Below, in pieces: positions 16,764 through 25,772 of a stretch of DNA of 57,758 bases (position 1 is its first letter; every line of letters starts with the position of its first letter). A program made the position numbers and the translations under genes. The notes under the pieces are model-generated. The model searched no databases. It saw only the letters and a list, made by a program, of their open reading frames with translations, and was not told the DNA's origin. This stretch comes from Peptoclostridium sp965368085. Lineage in GTDB: Bacteria > Bacillota > Clostridia > Peptostreptococcales > Peptostreptococcaceae. The DNA lies in contig CBDULP010000016.1 in NCBI GenBank assembly GCA_965368085.1, positions 1 through 57,758 of the forward strand, given 5' to 3'.

Positions 16764-18272
16764 TTAAGCGTTAAAGGACTTCTTGAACTCCGCTATTGCA
16801 GCCTTTAACTTATCTTCCATTTCACCTTCAAGTTTTCCTGTCTCTTTTATAGCTTGTCCAACCTCTGGATAGCTCTCGTCCATGAACTTGAAGAACTCAA
16901 TTTCGAACGCATGCACCTTGTCAACACCTATCTCCTTAAGATGATTGTTAGTAACAGCGTATATTATCATTACCTGCTTTTCAGCTGATATAGGAGCACT
17001 CTCTCCCTGCTTTAGAACCTCAACTATTCTCTCTCCCTGAGCAAGTCTTTCCTGAGTATCCTTGTCAAGGTCAGATCCGAACTGCGCGAACGCCTGAAGC
17101 TCTCTGTACTGTGCGTACATAAGTTTTAGCGATCCAGAAACCTTCTTCATCGCCTTTATCTGTGCACTACCTCCAACCCTTGATACCGATACACCAGGGT
17201 TAACTGCTGGTCTTATACCTGCGTTGAACAGCTCCGACTCAAGGAATATCTGTCCGTCAGTTATAGATATAACGTTTGTAGGTATATAAGCCGAAACGTC
17301 TCCAGCCTGAGTCTCTATTATAGGAAGTGCTGTTATAGATCCTCCGCCAAGCTCGTCTGAAAGCTTTGCAGCTCTCTCAAGAAGTCTTGAGTGAAGATAG
17401 AATACGTCTCCAGGATATGCCTCACGTCCTGGTGGTCTTCTAAGTAGAAGTGACATTGAACGGTAAGCAACCGCGTGCTTAGAAAGGTCATCATATATTA
17501 TAAGAACGTGCTGTCCGTTCTCCATGAATTCCTCTCCTATTGTACATCCCGTATATGGAGCAAGGTACTGAAGCGGTGCAAGCTCTGAAGCTGTAGCCGC
17601 AACTACTGTTGTATACTCCATAGCGCCGTTCTTCTCAAGAGTGTCAACTATCTGAGCGACAGTCGATCTCTTTTGTCCTATTGCAACGTATATACATTTA
17701 ACATCTGTGTCTCTCTGGTTTAGTATTGTATCTATTGCTATAGTAGTCTTTCCAGTCTGTCTGTCGCCTATTATAAGCTCTCTTTGTCCTCTTCCTACAG
17801 GTATCATAGAGTCTATAGACTTTATTCCTGTTTGAAGCGGCTCGCCAACAGGCTTTCTAGATATTATACCAGATGCAACTCTCTCAACAGGTCTGAATTT
17901 ATCAGACTTTATAGGTCCCTTGCCGTCTATAGGCTGTCCAAGAGCGTTTACAACTCTTCCAAGCATAGCGTCTCCAACTGGAACCTCAACTATTCTTCCT
18001 GTACTCTTTACAGTGTCGCCTTCTTTTATATGTTCATCAGAACCAAGAAGCACGGCTCCTACCGAGTCTTCCTCAAGGTTAAGCGCCATTCCGAAAACTT
18101 CACCTGGGAATTCAAGAAGCTCTCCAGCCATTGCTTTTTCTAGACCGTGAACCCTTGCTATACCGTCACCAACGCTTATTACGCTACCGACATCTTTAAG
18201 TTCTATTTTACCCTCATATCTCTTAATCTGCTCTTTTATAATCGAGCTGATCTCTTCAGGCCTTAGATTCAT
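16764..18272 (-). CDS. atpA: F-type ATP synthase alpha subunit
   Basis: Non-catalytic nucleotide-binding subunit of F1, 502 residues. The P-loop is GDRQTGKTTIA, and the conserved arginine-finger region appears as NPGVSVSRVGGSAQ. The N-terminal stretch (LRPEEISSIIKEQIKRYEGK) is the part that binds delta. Located between atpH and atpG as usual. Confidence 0.98.
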   Translation of the reverse strand: MNLRPEEISSIIKEQIKRYEGKIELKDVGSVISVGDGIARVHGLEKAMAGELLEFPGEVFGMALNLEEDSVGAVLLGSDEHIKEGDTVKSTGRIVEVPVGDAMLGRVVNALGQPIDGKGPIKSDKFRPVERVASGIISRKPVGEPLQTGIKSIDSMIPVGRGQRELIIGDRQTGKTTIAIDTILNQRDTDVKCIYVAIGQKRSTVAQIVDTLEKNGAMEYTTVVAATASELAPLQYLAPYTGCTIGEEFMENGQHVLIIYDDLSKHAVAYRSMSLLLRRPPGREAYPGDVFYLHSRLLERAAKLSDELGGGSITALPIIETQAGDVSAYIPTNVISITDGQIFLESELFNAGIRPAVNPGVSVSRVGGSAQIKAMKKVSGSLKLMYAQYRELQAFAQFGSDLDKDTQERLAQGERIVEVLKQGESAPISAEKQVMIIYAVTNNHLKEIGVDKVHAFEIEFFKFMDESYPEVGQAIKETGKLEGEMEDKLKAAIAEFKKSFNA

Positions 18273-18293
18273 GAGATTTCACCGACCTCCTAT

Positions 18294-18836
18294 TTATGCT
18301 ATTATTTGGTGTAATTCTTCTTTCAGCTTTCCAAGACGTCCTTTTACAGTTCCGTCTATCTCTTCGTTTCCTATCTTTACAAGAACTCCACCCATAACCT
18401 CTTCGTCTATAACATTTGTTATTTCGACATTCTTTCCAGTAATTTTAGAAAGCTTTTCCTTTAGCGCTTCCATTTTTTCTGGATTAAGAGGTATCGCTGT
18501 AACCGCAATTGCATCTGCAGTATTCTTGTGTTCATTCGAAAGCTTTTTAAATTCAACATTTATCAGCTCTATAACGCTCACTCTGTCCTTGTCTACAAGA
18601 ACCTTTATGAAGTTAAGAAGCTGCTGGTTAACTTTGCCCTTAAAAACATTTTCAAGAAGCTCTTTCTTTTCTCCCTTTGGTATAAGGGGAGTCTTAAGCG
18701 CATTGAAAAAGTTTTCGTTTTCTTTAAGAATACCAATCAGTGCACCAAACTCTTCTGTAAAAGTATCTAAGGTGTTGTCTTCGACTCCTACTTCAAACAG
18801 GGCATTCGCATATCTTTTAGCAACTAGTTCTGCCAT
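18294..18836 (-). CDS. atpH: F-type ATP synthase delta subunit
   Basis: Peripheral-stalk subunit linking the b dimer to F1. 180 residues, normal length, with the N-terminal six-helix region (VAKRYANALFEVG) and a C-terminal domain ending in the GVLVKIGNEEIDGTVKGRL segment typical of the family. It overlaps atpF by 13 bases. Confidence 0.95.
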   Translation of the reverse strand: MAELVAKRYANALFEVGVEDNTLDTFTEEFGALIGILKENENFFNALKTPLIPKGEKKELLENVFKGKVNQQLLNFIKVLVDKDRVSVIELINVEFKKLSNEHKNTADAIAVTAIPLNPEKMEALKEKLSKITGKNVEITNVIDEEVMGGVLVKIGNEEIDGTVKGRLGKLKEELHQIIA

Positions 18837-19333
18837 TGAGCTTCCCCTACCTCTTGTATAAAGTCATGTATAAGTTTTTCATGATCGTTCTTGTCTATGT
18901 CCTTGCTTATTACCTTAGAAGCTGCAAGTATTGCCATGTTTGATATCTCATCTTTAAGCTCGTTAAGCACCTTCTGCTTTTCTCTAGCTATTTCAATCTG
19001 AGCTTTATCCATGAGCCTAGTTGCCTCTTCACGAGCATCCTTAACTATTTCATCGGCCTTGACTTGAGCCTTGTGAGAAGCATCCTGCACTATCTCTCTA
19101 GCCTCTGCCTTAGCTTTTTCTATTTTAAGCTCATATTCGTTTCTCATTTCATTAGCTCTTACTTCTGCCTCTTCAGCTTCTTTGAATGAGTTTGCTATTT
19201 CATCTCTTCTCTTTTGCATGAAACCTGAAACCGGTTTGAAAAGAAGCTTTTTCATTATAAGAAATAATATCAGAGTGTTTATCCACTGGAATACAAGCTC
19301 TATGTCTATCCCTATAAAACTTTTAAAGTCCAT
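18824..19333 (-). CDS. atpF: F-type ATP synthase b subunit
   Basis: Peripheral-stalk membrane subunit, 169 residues. One N-terminal membrane helix (LVFQWINTLILFLIMKKLLF) is followed by a long charged helix with the alanine-rich pattern of b subunits (AEEAEVRANEMRNEYELKIE). A long gap of 256 bases separates it from atpE, unlike the tight spacing of the later genes. Confidence 0.95.
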   Translation of the reverse strand: MDFKSFIGIDIELVFQWINTLILFLIMKKLLFKPVSGFMQKRRDEIANSFKEAEEAEVRANEMRNEYELKIEKAKAEAREIVQDASHKAQVKADEIVKDAREEATRLMDKAQIEIAREKQKVLNELKDEISNMAILAASKVISKDIDKNDHEKLIHDFIQEVGEAQWQN

Positions 19334-19411
19334 GCTCTTCCTCCTTTCCGCATAACCATGCTAAATAGAGCTTTACAGCTCTTGCCCATAAAGGCAGTCT
19401 ACTTAAATCAA

Positions 19412-19515
19412 GGAGATGTTTTTCATCTCCCAGTGAATATCAAGGGAGCCGCGCCTGGAACATCAAAAAAACTTATTATGTGTTTTTTTGAAACACCCGG
19501 CATATATAGCTCCCT
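19412..19515 (-). promoter_or_regulatory. Structured spacer between atpE and atpF
   Basis: A 7-bp hairpin (19412-19418 with 19424-19430) is followed by a nested stem-loop: AGGGAGC/GCTCCCT at 19443-19449 with 19509-19515, enclosing a perfect 10-bp stem TCAAAAAAAC (19463-19472 with 19482-19491). On the minus strand there is no clean T-run after either. It lies just 3' of the c-subunit gene, where RNA structure is known in other bacteria to help produce extra c subunit; that role here is inference. Confidence 0.55.
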
Positions 19516-19589
19516 GCATATGCAAACTGTCTACAGTACAATTTTCAAGTAATTTATGTAGTCCTGTGGGCATTTAATTTTTTCAAATC

Positions 19590-19856
19590 TTATAGTAGTC
19601 CTAGTAGTGGGTTTGCAAATAGAAGTATAAGTGCAACAACTAGACCGTATATACCTGTTGACTCTGCAACTGCCGCACCAAGTAGCATTGTTCTAACTAC
19701 GTCTGCCTGAGCTTCTGGCTGTCTTCCAACTGCCTCTGCACCTTTACCAGCAGCGAATCCCTGTCCTATACCAGGTCCTATACCTGCTATCATCGCTAGA
19801 CCTGCACCTATTGCTGAACAAGCTAGTATTAAAGCCTTACCTGTGATTGCTTCCAT
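19590..19856 (-). CDS. atpE: F-type ATP synthase c subunit with sodium-binding residues
   Basis: The rotor-ring proteolipid: two membrane helices in 88 residues. The ion-carrying glutamate is Glu65. Gln32, Val63, Ser66 and Thr67 are also present, in the motifs GPGIGQG and VAESTGIY. These are the same residues at the same numbers as in the sodium-translocating c subunits of Ilyobacter and Propionigenium, so the enzyme is predicted to couple to Na+. The sequence is direct; ion choice is inferred from family knowledge. Confidence 0.96.
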   Translation of the reverse strand: MEAITGKALILACSAIGAGLAMIAGIGPGIGQGFAAGKGAEAVGRQPEAQADVVRTMLLGAAVAESTGIYGLVVALILLFANPLLGLL

Positions 19857-19974
19857 TTTAAATTTCCTCCCTTTTTTCTTTTGAAATATTTTAGTTTTTT
19901 ATTTTTAAATTTTTTTAAAATTTAAAAGCATTTTTGTGGTTCTTTAAACATTAAGTCAAATTGCCTTACATCAA

Positions 19975-20661
19975 TTACTCCGCCATTGCTACGAAAACCA
20001 TTGTAAGCATTGTGAATATGAATGCCTGCAGCACTCCGGTGAACAAGTCGAAGTATATACTTAGTACCGCTGGTATACCAACTTGGAATATTGGTATTGG
20101 AAGTCCTACAAGACTCACACTTATCCAAGCCAGGAATCCATACAGCAGCTTTGTTATAACCATACCTCCGGCTATGTTACCAAAGAGACGGAAGCTAAGA
20201 GATACCGGGTTTGAAAGCTCACCTATCAAGTTAAGTGGCAGAAGCGCTGGAAGCGGCTCCATAAACCCTTTGAAGTATCCTCCTACACCTTTTGTTCTTA
20301 AACCTTGTGCCTGTACAAGAATGAATGTCACAATCGCCATTGCAAGAGTTGTGTTAAGGTCTGCAGTAGGAGCTCTAAGCCCTAGCAGTCCCACAAGGTT
20401 TGCAAGCATAAACAGCAGGAACAGCGTTCCTATGTACGGTGCATATCCAAGGTTGTGCTTACCCATTGTCTGCTCAACAAGACCATAAAAAGCGTCTACT
20501 ACAACTTCTACGAAGTTTTGTAGCTTTCCTGGCACTTTGTCAAGTTTTCTTGTTCCTACATAGGCAAATGTTATGAGTACAAGCATTATAAGCCAAGTTG
20601 TTGTTACAGTCTCACTTATTCCTATGCTGCCTATGTGAAACATAATCTTAGGTCCGTTCAT
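19975..20661 (-). CDS. atpB: F-type ATP synthase a subunit
   Basis: Membrane stator subunit forming the ion half-channels, 228 residues with about five to six membrane helices. The essential arginine is in NPVSLSFRLFGNIAGG. The ATG at 20661 is chosen because a full AAAGGAGGT site (20667-20675) lies just upstream, downstream of an alternative ATG at 20685. A 160-base AT-rich gap separates it from atpI; it contains a TTTGTATTT/AAATACAAA inverted repeat but no convincing promoter. Confidence 0.96.
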   Translation of the reverse strand: MNGPKIMFHIGSIGISETVTTTWLIMLVLITFAYVGTRKLDKVPGKLQNFVEVVVDAFYGLVEQTMGKHNLGYAPYIGTLFLLFMLANLVGLLGLRAPTADLNTTLAMAIVTFILVQAQGLRTKGVGGYFKGFMEPLPALLPLNLIGELSNPVSLSFRLFGNIAGGMVITKLLYGFLAWISVSLVGLPIPIFQVGIPAVLSIYFDLFTGVLQAFIFTMLTMVFVAMAE

Positions 20662-20845
20662 GACTAACCTCCTTTCATCTTTCATTTTGTTGTATTGTAT
20701 TTTGTAAATAAATTAAAAAGGTAAACAAGATTAAAGTGTTAAAACTTGAAAAGCATAAATTTGTATTTTAAATACAAAGTACAAATTCCCCATATATGAA
20801 AAGTATTCTTAAAAAACAATTTAAAAATTTAAAAAATTTAAATCA

Positions 20846-21226
20846 TTATTCCATGCTGCTGTGCTTGCTTCTGATCCCCACATAAAGCGCGGCTATCTTA
20901 GAAAGAAAAAGTCCCACCAATGTCGTTATGACATTCAAATACGGAGCCTTTAGCGCCAATAGCACTATTGTTCCGGTTATTAAAAGCCTTACCATGTATC
21001 TCGTCCCAGCATACATCTGTGCTCTTCCCGGATCCATTTCTACGGCTTTTTCAATGGTAATTGCAAGCAGTCTGAAATTTATTACCGAAAACACACTCCC
21101 AAGGAGCAGTCCCAAAACAGCTGCCTTGTTGAATGTAGATGTTGCAAGTAGTATTCCTATTATAATCAAGTCTAAAACAAGTACGCATTTTACTATTCCC
21201 TTACTTATATCCATAGTATTATCCAA
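20846..21226 (-). CDS. atpI: ATP synthase subunit I (AtpI-type assembly protein)
   Basis: A small membrane protein with four hydrophobic segments in 126 residues (for example KCVLVLDLIIIGILLATS and TGTIVLLALKAPYLNVITTLVGLFL). Its pattern (LGLLLGSVFSVINFRLL) and position before atpB match the AtpI family, which helps assemble the c ring. The start is uncertain: the frame opens with a TTG at 21226, and an ATG four codons later (21214) has an equally poor ribosome site. Confidence 0.82.
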   Translation of the reverse strand: MDNTMDISKGIVKCVLVLDLIIIGILLATSTFNKAAVLGLLLGSVFSVINFRLLAITIEKAVEMDPGRAQMYAGTRYMVRLLITGTIVLLALKAPYLNVITTLVGLFLSKIAALYVGIRSKHSSME

Positions 21227-21240
21227 TGGTAGATCACGCC

Positions 21241-21489
21241 CTAGTCTTTTTTATCACTCTCATCATTCTTTTTATCTCTCATGACGAGCTTGTACATATT
21301 CATAAATGATGACGCCACTCCGAGTACTATAAATATAAATAGAAACAGGGGAGCCTTGTCAAATTTCTTGTCCAGGTAATTCCCGACCCAAACCGATACT
21401 AGTATTGGAGTAACCATAGAGATTCCCAGCTGCGATACCAAACTCAAATTTTCAAGGGCTTTTACCCAGTTAGTTTTACCATTTTTCAT
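21241..21489 (-). CDS. AtpZ/AtpI-like small membrane protein, first gene of the atp operon
   Basis: 82 residues with two membrane helices (LGISMVTPILVSVWVGNYLDKKF, APLFLFIFIVLGVASSFMNMY). The YLDKKF-PLFLFIF arrangement is typical of AtpZ, which works with AtpI and is linked to Mg/Ca handling or c-ring assembly. GGAGAG precedes the ATG, and a strong promoter lies 70 bases upstream. Confidence 0.82.
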   Translation of the reverse strand: MKNGKTNWVKALENLSLVSQLGISMVTPILVSVWVGNYLDKKFDKAPLFLFIFIVLGVASSFMNMYKLVMRDKKNDESDKKD

Positions 21490-21558
21490 ATTGTAAACTC
21501 TCCATAACTTTTATTGGAATGCCCTGTTTAAGTTTAAAATTTAACCAATTCCTTTTAT

Positions 21559-21587
21559 ATTATACAATGAAAACGCTTTTTTTTCAA
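21559..21587 (-). promoter_or_regulatory. Sigma-A promoter of the F-ATPase operon
   Basis: TTGAAA (21582-21587) and a perfect TATAAT (21559-21564) are separated by 17 bases on the minus strand, about 70 bases before the first gene. It is one of the best matches to consensus in the window and fits a highly expressed operon. Confidence 0.85.
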
Positions 21588-21700
21588 AACCTAAAATTTT
21601 ATTTTTTTATACATGTAAAACTACCACTTAAAAATTTTATCACAAAACAGACATATTTTCATCTTTTTTTGCTCCTATGGTCATTTTTCTGTTATTTTCA

Positions 21701-21748
21701 AAAAAATCTCGATTGACATTACCTGTTTTAAAAATGTCAATCGAGATT
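21701..21748 (-). terminator. Terminator of the comEB-tagO-wecB unit
   Basis: A perfect 16-bp stem (21705-21720 with 21733-21748) with a 12-base loop is followed by TTTTTTT on the minus strand, 12 bases past the wecB stop codon. Confidence 0.9.
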
Positions 21749-21759
21749 GATTTGTCTGT

Positions 21760-22869
21760 CTATTTAAAATATTTTAACAGCTCAGTGTTTATTTTTTGAC
21801 AAGCCGTACCGTTCCCATAAGGATTGACAGCTTTCGCCATTTTTAAATATTCAAATTCGTTGTTTATTAATTCAGAAGCTGCTTCATATACCGCCTCTTC
21901 TTCCACTCCAGCCACTTTTACTGTTCCCGCCTGTACAGCCTCAGGTCTTTCAGTTTCCGTCCTCATCACAATTACAGGCTTTCCAAGGGCCGGGGCTTCT
22001 TCCTGTATTCCCCCTGAGTCTGTCATTATTATATGGCTTTTACCCATCATGTTTGCAAATGGCTCATAGTCAAGAGGCTCTATGAGATGAATCCTCTCAC
22101 TGCCTCCAAGTATTTCCCTGGCAATATCCCTGACTCTTGGGTTAAGATGCATAGGAAATACCACCTCGACCTCTTCGTTTTCATCCACAAGCCTTTTAAC
22201 AGCCCTGAATATGCTCTTCATAGGCTCGCCCCAGTTTTCTCTTCTGTGGCACGTTAAAAGAACCACCTTTTTGCCATCGTAGTCTATGCAGTCCAGCTCA
22301 TTTCCAAATTTATAGTCTTCTTTTACAACTGACAGCAGCGCATCTATTACTGTATTTCCAGTCACTGATATACTGCTTTGGGCTATGTTTTCAGCCAGCA
22401 GGTTTTCTCTGTTTCCCTCAGTAGGCGCAAAATGAAGCTCAGCTATTGAGCTGGTAATCCTCCTGTTCATCTCTTCCGGATATGGAGAATACTTGTTATT
22501 GCTTCTAAGACCTGCTTCCACATGTCCTACAGGCACTTTTGCATAAAATGCTGCAAGCGCAGATGCAAACGTCGTAGTAGTATCTCCATGTACAAGAAGC
22601 ACATCTGGTTTTTCCTTCTGGATCACGGACTCCATTCCCTTTAAAACCCTGTTTGTAATGTCTGTTATAGTCTGTCCATGCTGCATTATATCAAGATCAT
22701 AGTCCGGCTTTATGTCAAATAGGTCCAGCACCATATCCAGCATTTCCCTGTGCTGGGCTGTGACACATACCTTTACATCAAATTCTTCGTTTGATTGAAG
22801 CACCTTAACCAGCGGAGCCATTTTTATGGCTTCAGGCCTGGTTCCAAATACAGTCATTATCTTTTTCAT
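21760..22869 (-). CDS. wecB: UDP-N-acetylglucosamine 2-epimerase (non-hydrolysing)
   Basis: Converts UDP-GlcNAc to UDP-ManNAc, the donor for TagA. 369 residues, with FGTRPEAIKMAPL, VHGDTTTTFASALAAFY, GHVEAGLRS and the UDP-binding TDSGGIQEEAPALGKP. The ATG at 22869 is preferred over one at 22878, since AGGATGA lies 5 bases upstream of it. Directly downstream of tagO; both serve early wall-polymer synthesis. Confidence 0.95.
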   Translation of the reverse strand: MKKIMTVFGTRPEAIKMAPLVKVLQSNEEFDVKVCVTAQHREMLDMVLDLFDIKPDYDLDIMQHGQTITDITNRVLKGMESVIQKEKPDVLLVHGDTTTTFASALAAFYAKVPVGHVEAGLRSNNKYSPYPEEMNRRITSSIAELHFAPTEGNRENLLAENIAQSSISVTGNTVIDALLSVVKEDYKFGNELDCIDYDGKKVVLLTCHRRENWGEPMKSIFRAVKRLVDENEEVEVVFPMHLNPRVRDIAREILGGSERIHLIEPLDYEPFANMMGKSHIIMTDSGGIQEEAPALGKPVIVMRTETERPEAVQAGTVKVAGVEEEAVYEAASELINNEFEYLKMAKAVNPYGNGTACQKINTELLKYFK

Positions 22870-22879
22870 ATTTATCATC

Positions 22880-23929
22880 CTATTCTATCTCATCGTCAAG
22901 CGAAAGGAGCTTAAGCTTTACTATGCCGTAGTACAAAAGAAGCGCAACTCCCGAAATTACCATAACTGATTCCTGCAGGCTTACCTCGCATATCGTTATT
23001 GCACTTGCTCCAAGCACTATGCTTATTCCATAAAGAAAAAGCACAGTCTGCTTTTGAGAAAGCCCCCTGCTTAAAAGCCTGTGGTGAAGGTGTCCTTTAT
23101 CCGCCTCCACTATCGACCTTCCGTTTGCAGCCCTTCTTATTATTGCAAATGTTGTGTCGAATATCGGAAATCCCATTGCAAGTACAGGGATTGCAACCGC
23201 AAGAGCAGCTGCAGATTTCATAACTCCTTCGACAGATACCACTGCCAGTATGAACCCAAGAAGAAGCGATCCCGTATCTCCCATGAATATTTTTGCAGGG
23301 TTGAAGTTATATGGTAAAAATCCAAGGGCTCCACCCGCAAGCGCCATAAGAAGAATAGCCGCCGTGTACTGTCCGTTTACAAACGCGACAAATGTAAGCG
23401 TAACTGCTGCTATTGCAGAAACCCCCGCCGCCAAGCCATCAAGCCCGTCTATAAGATTTACAGTGTTTGTAGCCCCCACTATCCATAAAAGTGTAAGCGG
23501 ATACCCGAATATTCCTATGTACGCCATTCCATCCACTTTGTCAAATGGATTTGTAAGCCACTCTATTCTCACTCCAAAAGCCATCACTATTACAGCTGCA
23601 ACTATTTGTGCTGAAAACTTGACTTTAGGGCTTACAGGTTTTATATCGTCGACTATTCCTATGCCCACTATTATTAAAGAGCCTATTATTACAGCTGCAA
23701 ATTTTGGACTCATCTGGACAAATGCAAGTGATGCCGTCAAAAAACCGACGTATATGCTTATTCCTCCGAGCCTTGGTATAGGCGTTTTATGGACTCTTCT
23801 GTTGTCCTTTGGAACGTCTATGGCCCCGAGCCTGTGTGCAAGCTTTATAACATGCGGTGTTACTGCATATGATATTACAAATGCTGCTATAAAAGAGAGT
23901 ATTATCTTTGCAATTTCCGAAAGTTCCAT
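22880..23929 (-). CDS. tagO: Undecaprenyl-phosphate GlcNAc-1-phosphate transferase (TagO/WecA family)
   Basis: A polytopic membrane enzyme that starts wall polymers by moving GlcNAc-1-P from UDP-GlcNAc to undecaprenyl phosphate. 349 residues with about ten or eleven membrane helices. Motifs include VHKTPIPRLGGISIY, the catalytic NLIDGLDGLAAG, FMGDTGSLLLGF and the cytoplasmic histidine loop DKGHLHHRLL, which marks TagO/WecA rather than MraY. It is clustered with wecB, and tagA is elsewhere in the window. Confidence 0.94.
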   Translation of the reverse strand: MELSEIAKIILSFIAAFVISYAVTPHVIKLAHRLGAIDVPKDNRRVHKTPIPRLGGISIYVGFLTASLAFVQMSPKFAAVIIGSLIIVGIGIVDDIKPVSPKVKFSAQIVAAVIVMAFGVRIEWLTNPFDKVDGMAYIGIFGYPLTLLWIVGATNTVNLIDGLDGLAAGVSAIAAVTLTFVAFVNGQYTAAILLMALAGGALGFLPYNFNPAKIFMGDTGSLLLGFILAVVSVEGVMKSAAALAVAIPVLAMGFPIFDTTFAIIRRAANGRSIVEADKGHLHHRLLSRGLSQKQTVLFLYGISIVLGASAITICEVSLQESVMVISGVALLLYYGIVKLKLLSLDDEIE

Positions 23930-23961
23930 AAATGTCCCTCCATTTGATTGTTGTTTTAAAT

Positions 23962-24408
23962 CTATTCGCCAAATTTAGTCATTTCTATTTCCGCCTCTTT
24001 AAGCAACTCCATAGAAAGCTCATCAGGGTATTCCCCTTCAAACACTATTCTGTTTATACCTGCGTTTATTATCATTTTGGCACAAAGCACGCACGGCATT
24101 GTAGTGCAGTATATAGTCGAATCCTTTATACTTATTCCATTGTGGGCAGCCTGGACTATGGCGTTTTGCTCCGCATGTATTGCCCTGCATAGCTCATGCC
24201 TTTCACCGGACTTTATACCAAGCTGCTGCCTCTTGCAGCCCATATCGAGGCAATGTGCAAGGCCCTTTGGCGCCCCATTGTAGCCTGTAGAAAGTATCTG
24301 CTTGTCCCTTACTATTATCGCCCCCACCTGGCGCCTTATGCATGTAGACCTTTTTTTTACTACATGTGCTATCTCCATAAAATATTCGTCCCATGAAGGT
24401 CTCTCCAA
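23962..24408 (-). CDS. comEB: Deoxycytidylate (dCMP) deaminase
   Basis: A zinc enzyme converting dCMP to dUMP for thymidylate synthesis. 148 residues. The zinc and proton-shuttle site is CRAIHAEQNAIVQA (HAE) with PCVLCAKMIINAG. It starts with TTG at 24408 behind GAGGAGGAG. A promoter at 24443-24471 marks it as the first gene of a unit with tagO and wecB. Confidence 0.93.
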   Translation of the reverse strand: MERPSWDEYFMEIAHVVKKRSTCIRRQVGAIIVRDKQILSTGYNGAPKGLAHCLDMGCKRQQLGIKSGERHELCRAIHAEQNAIVQAAHNGISIKDSTIYCTTMPCVLCAKMIINAGINRIVFEGEYPDELSMELLKEAEIEMTKFGE

Positions 24409-24442
24409 ATTAGCTCCTCCTCAAAAAACTTTTTCATTTTTA

Positions 24443-24471
24443 ATTCTATACTCTTTTATTAAAATATACAA
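24443..24471 (-). promoter_or_regulatory. Sigma-A-type promoter of comEB-tagO-wecB
   Basis: TTGTAT (24466-24471) and TAGAAT (24443-24448) are 17 bases apart on the minus strand, about 35 bases before the comEB start and just after the upp terminator. Confidence 0.65.
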
Positions 24472-24540
24472 GGCATACGGACAACTTGTAGCGGTACTGT
24501 AATAATATTTAAGGCTTTCTTAAGAGTTTTGGGCATAGAC

Positions 24541-24564
24541 AAGGCGGCAGATTTCTCTGCCGCC
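24541..24564 (-). terminator. Terminator after upp
   Basis: A 9-bp GC-rich stem (GGCGGCAGA 24543-24551 with 24556-24564) with a GAAA loop lies 10 bases past the upp stop. The T-run after it is short (TTGTCTAT), so strength is uncertain. Confidence 0.7.
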
Positions 24565-24574
24565 CGATAAAGAA

Positions 24575-25204
24575 CTATTTTGTTCCGTAAAGTCTATCTC
24601 CCGCGTCTCCAAGACCCGGAATTATGTATCCATGGTCATTTAGTTTCTCATCTATGGACGCCACGTATATATCAACATCCGGATGCATTCTTTGAACTTC
24701 AGCTATTCCTTCAGGCGACGCTATAAGAACTACAAGCTTTATGTTGGTAGCTCCTCTGTCTTTAAGGAAGTTTATTGCCGCCGCTGCAGATCCTCCAGTA
24801 GCAAGCATAGGATCAACCACTATAAGCTCTCTTTCGCCTACATCAGCTGGAAGCTTGCAGTAGTACTCAACCGGCTTTAACGTCTCAGGATCTCTGTAAA
24901 GCCCTATGTGTCCAACCTTGGCCGCAGGTATAAGCTCCAATATACCGTCAACCATTCCAAGACCCGCTCTAAGTATAGGTATTATACCAAGTTTTTTACC
25001 TGAAAGCATCTTGCTCTTCGTCTTTACCACAGGAGTTTCTATTTCGACTTCTTCAAGAGGAAGCTCTCTTGTTACTTCGTAACCAAGAAGCATTGAAATC
25101 TCCTTTACAAGTTGTCTGAAATCCTTAGAACCTGTATTTTTGTCTCTTATAAGCGTTATTTTGTGCTGTATAAGCGGATGATTAACTTCTATAACCTTAG
25201 ACAT
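24575..25204 (-). CDS. upp: Uracil phosphoribosyltransferase
   Basis: Pyrimidine salvage: uracil plus PRPP gives UMP. 209 residues, full length, with the PRPP loop VDPMLATGGSAAAAI, the substrate region ILRAGLGMVDG and the C-terminal uracil-binding GYIIPGLGDAGDR. It follows rpiB after 10 bases. Confidence 0.97.
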   Translation of the reverse strand: MSKVIEVNHPLIQHKITLIRDKNTGSKDFRQLVKEISMLLGYEVTRELPLEEVEIETPVVKTKSKMLSGKKLGIIPILRAGLGMVDGILELIPAAKVGHIGLYRDPETLKPVEYYCKLPADVGERELIVVDPMLATGGSAAAAINFLKDRGATNIKLVVLIASPEGIAEVQRMHPDVDIYVASIDEKLNDHGYIIPGLGDAGDRLYGTK

Positions 25205-25214
25205 AAAAACCCTC

Positions 25215-25664
25215 CTATTTTTCCAATCCTTTTTCTATTTGCATTATCTTTTCGACTCTTCTTTCATGTCTTCCACCTTCAAATTCCGTCTTAAGCCATA
25301 CGTCGACTATTTCAAGTGCAAGACCCTTTCCTACTACTCTCTCTCCAAGAGAAAGCATGTTTGCATTATTATGCGCTCTCGACATCTTTGCAGAATACGT
25401 GTCAGATACTACAGCGCATCTTATTCCAGAAACCTTGTTTGCCGCAAGAGATATTCCTATGCCTGTACCACAGCATATTATCCCTTTGTCAGCTTCTCCT
25501 CCTGCAACTGCTTTCGCCGCAGCCTCTCCGAAATCCGGATAATCCACAGAAGCCTCGCCGTCAGTTCCATAGTCTATTACGTTTATTCCCATTCCTTCAA
25601 GATGCCTTTTTATTTCCTCTTTAAGGCTATATCCGCCGTGATCACTTGCAACTGCTATATTCAA
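25215..25664 (-). CDS. rpiB: Ribose-5-phosphate isomerase B
   Basis: Interconverts ribose-5-phosphate and ribulose-5-phosphate. 149 residues from a TTG at 25664, with GGAGGTG 6 bases upstream. The resulting start NIAVASDHGGYSLK is the family N terminus. Other motifs are the catalytic cysteine region GIICCGTGIGISLAANK and the SRAHNNANMLSLG loop. Clustered with upp and ywlE as in Bacillus. Confidence 0.96.
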   Translation of the reverse strand: MNIAVASDHGGYSLKEEIKRHLEGMGINVIDYGTDGEASVDYPDFGEAAAKAVAGGEADKGIICCGTGIGISLAANKVSGIRCAVVSDTYSAKMSRAHNNANMLSLGERVVGKGLALEIVDVWLKTEFEGGRHERRVEKIMQIEKGLEK

Positions 25665-25772
25665 TATATTCACCTCCGAACTTATCAAATGCAAATTCAC
25701 TGTTCACATGCACAGTAAATTGCAAAAAATTTCAATCTAAAAGTCTTTAACCTTGTATATTATACTATATTT

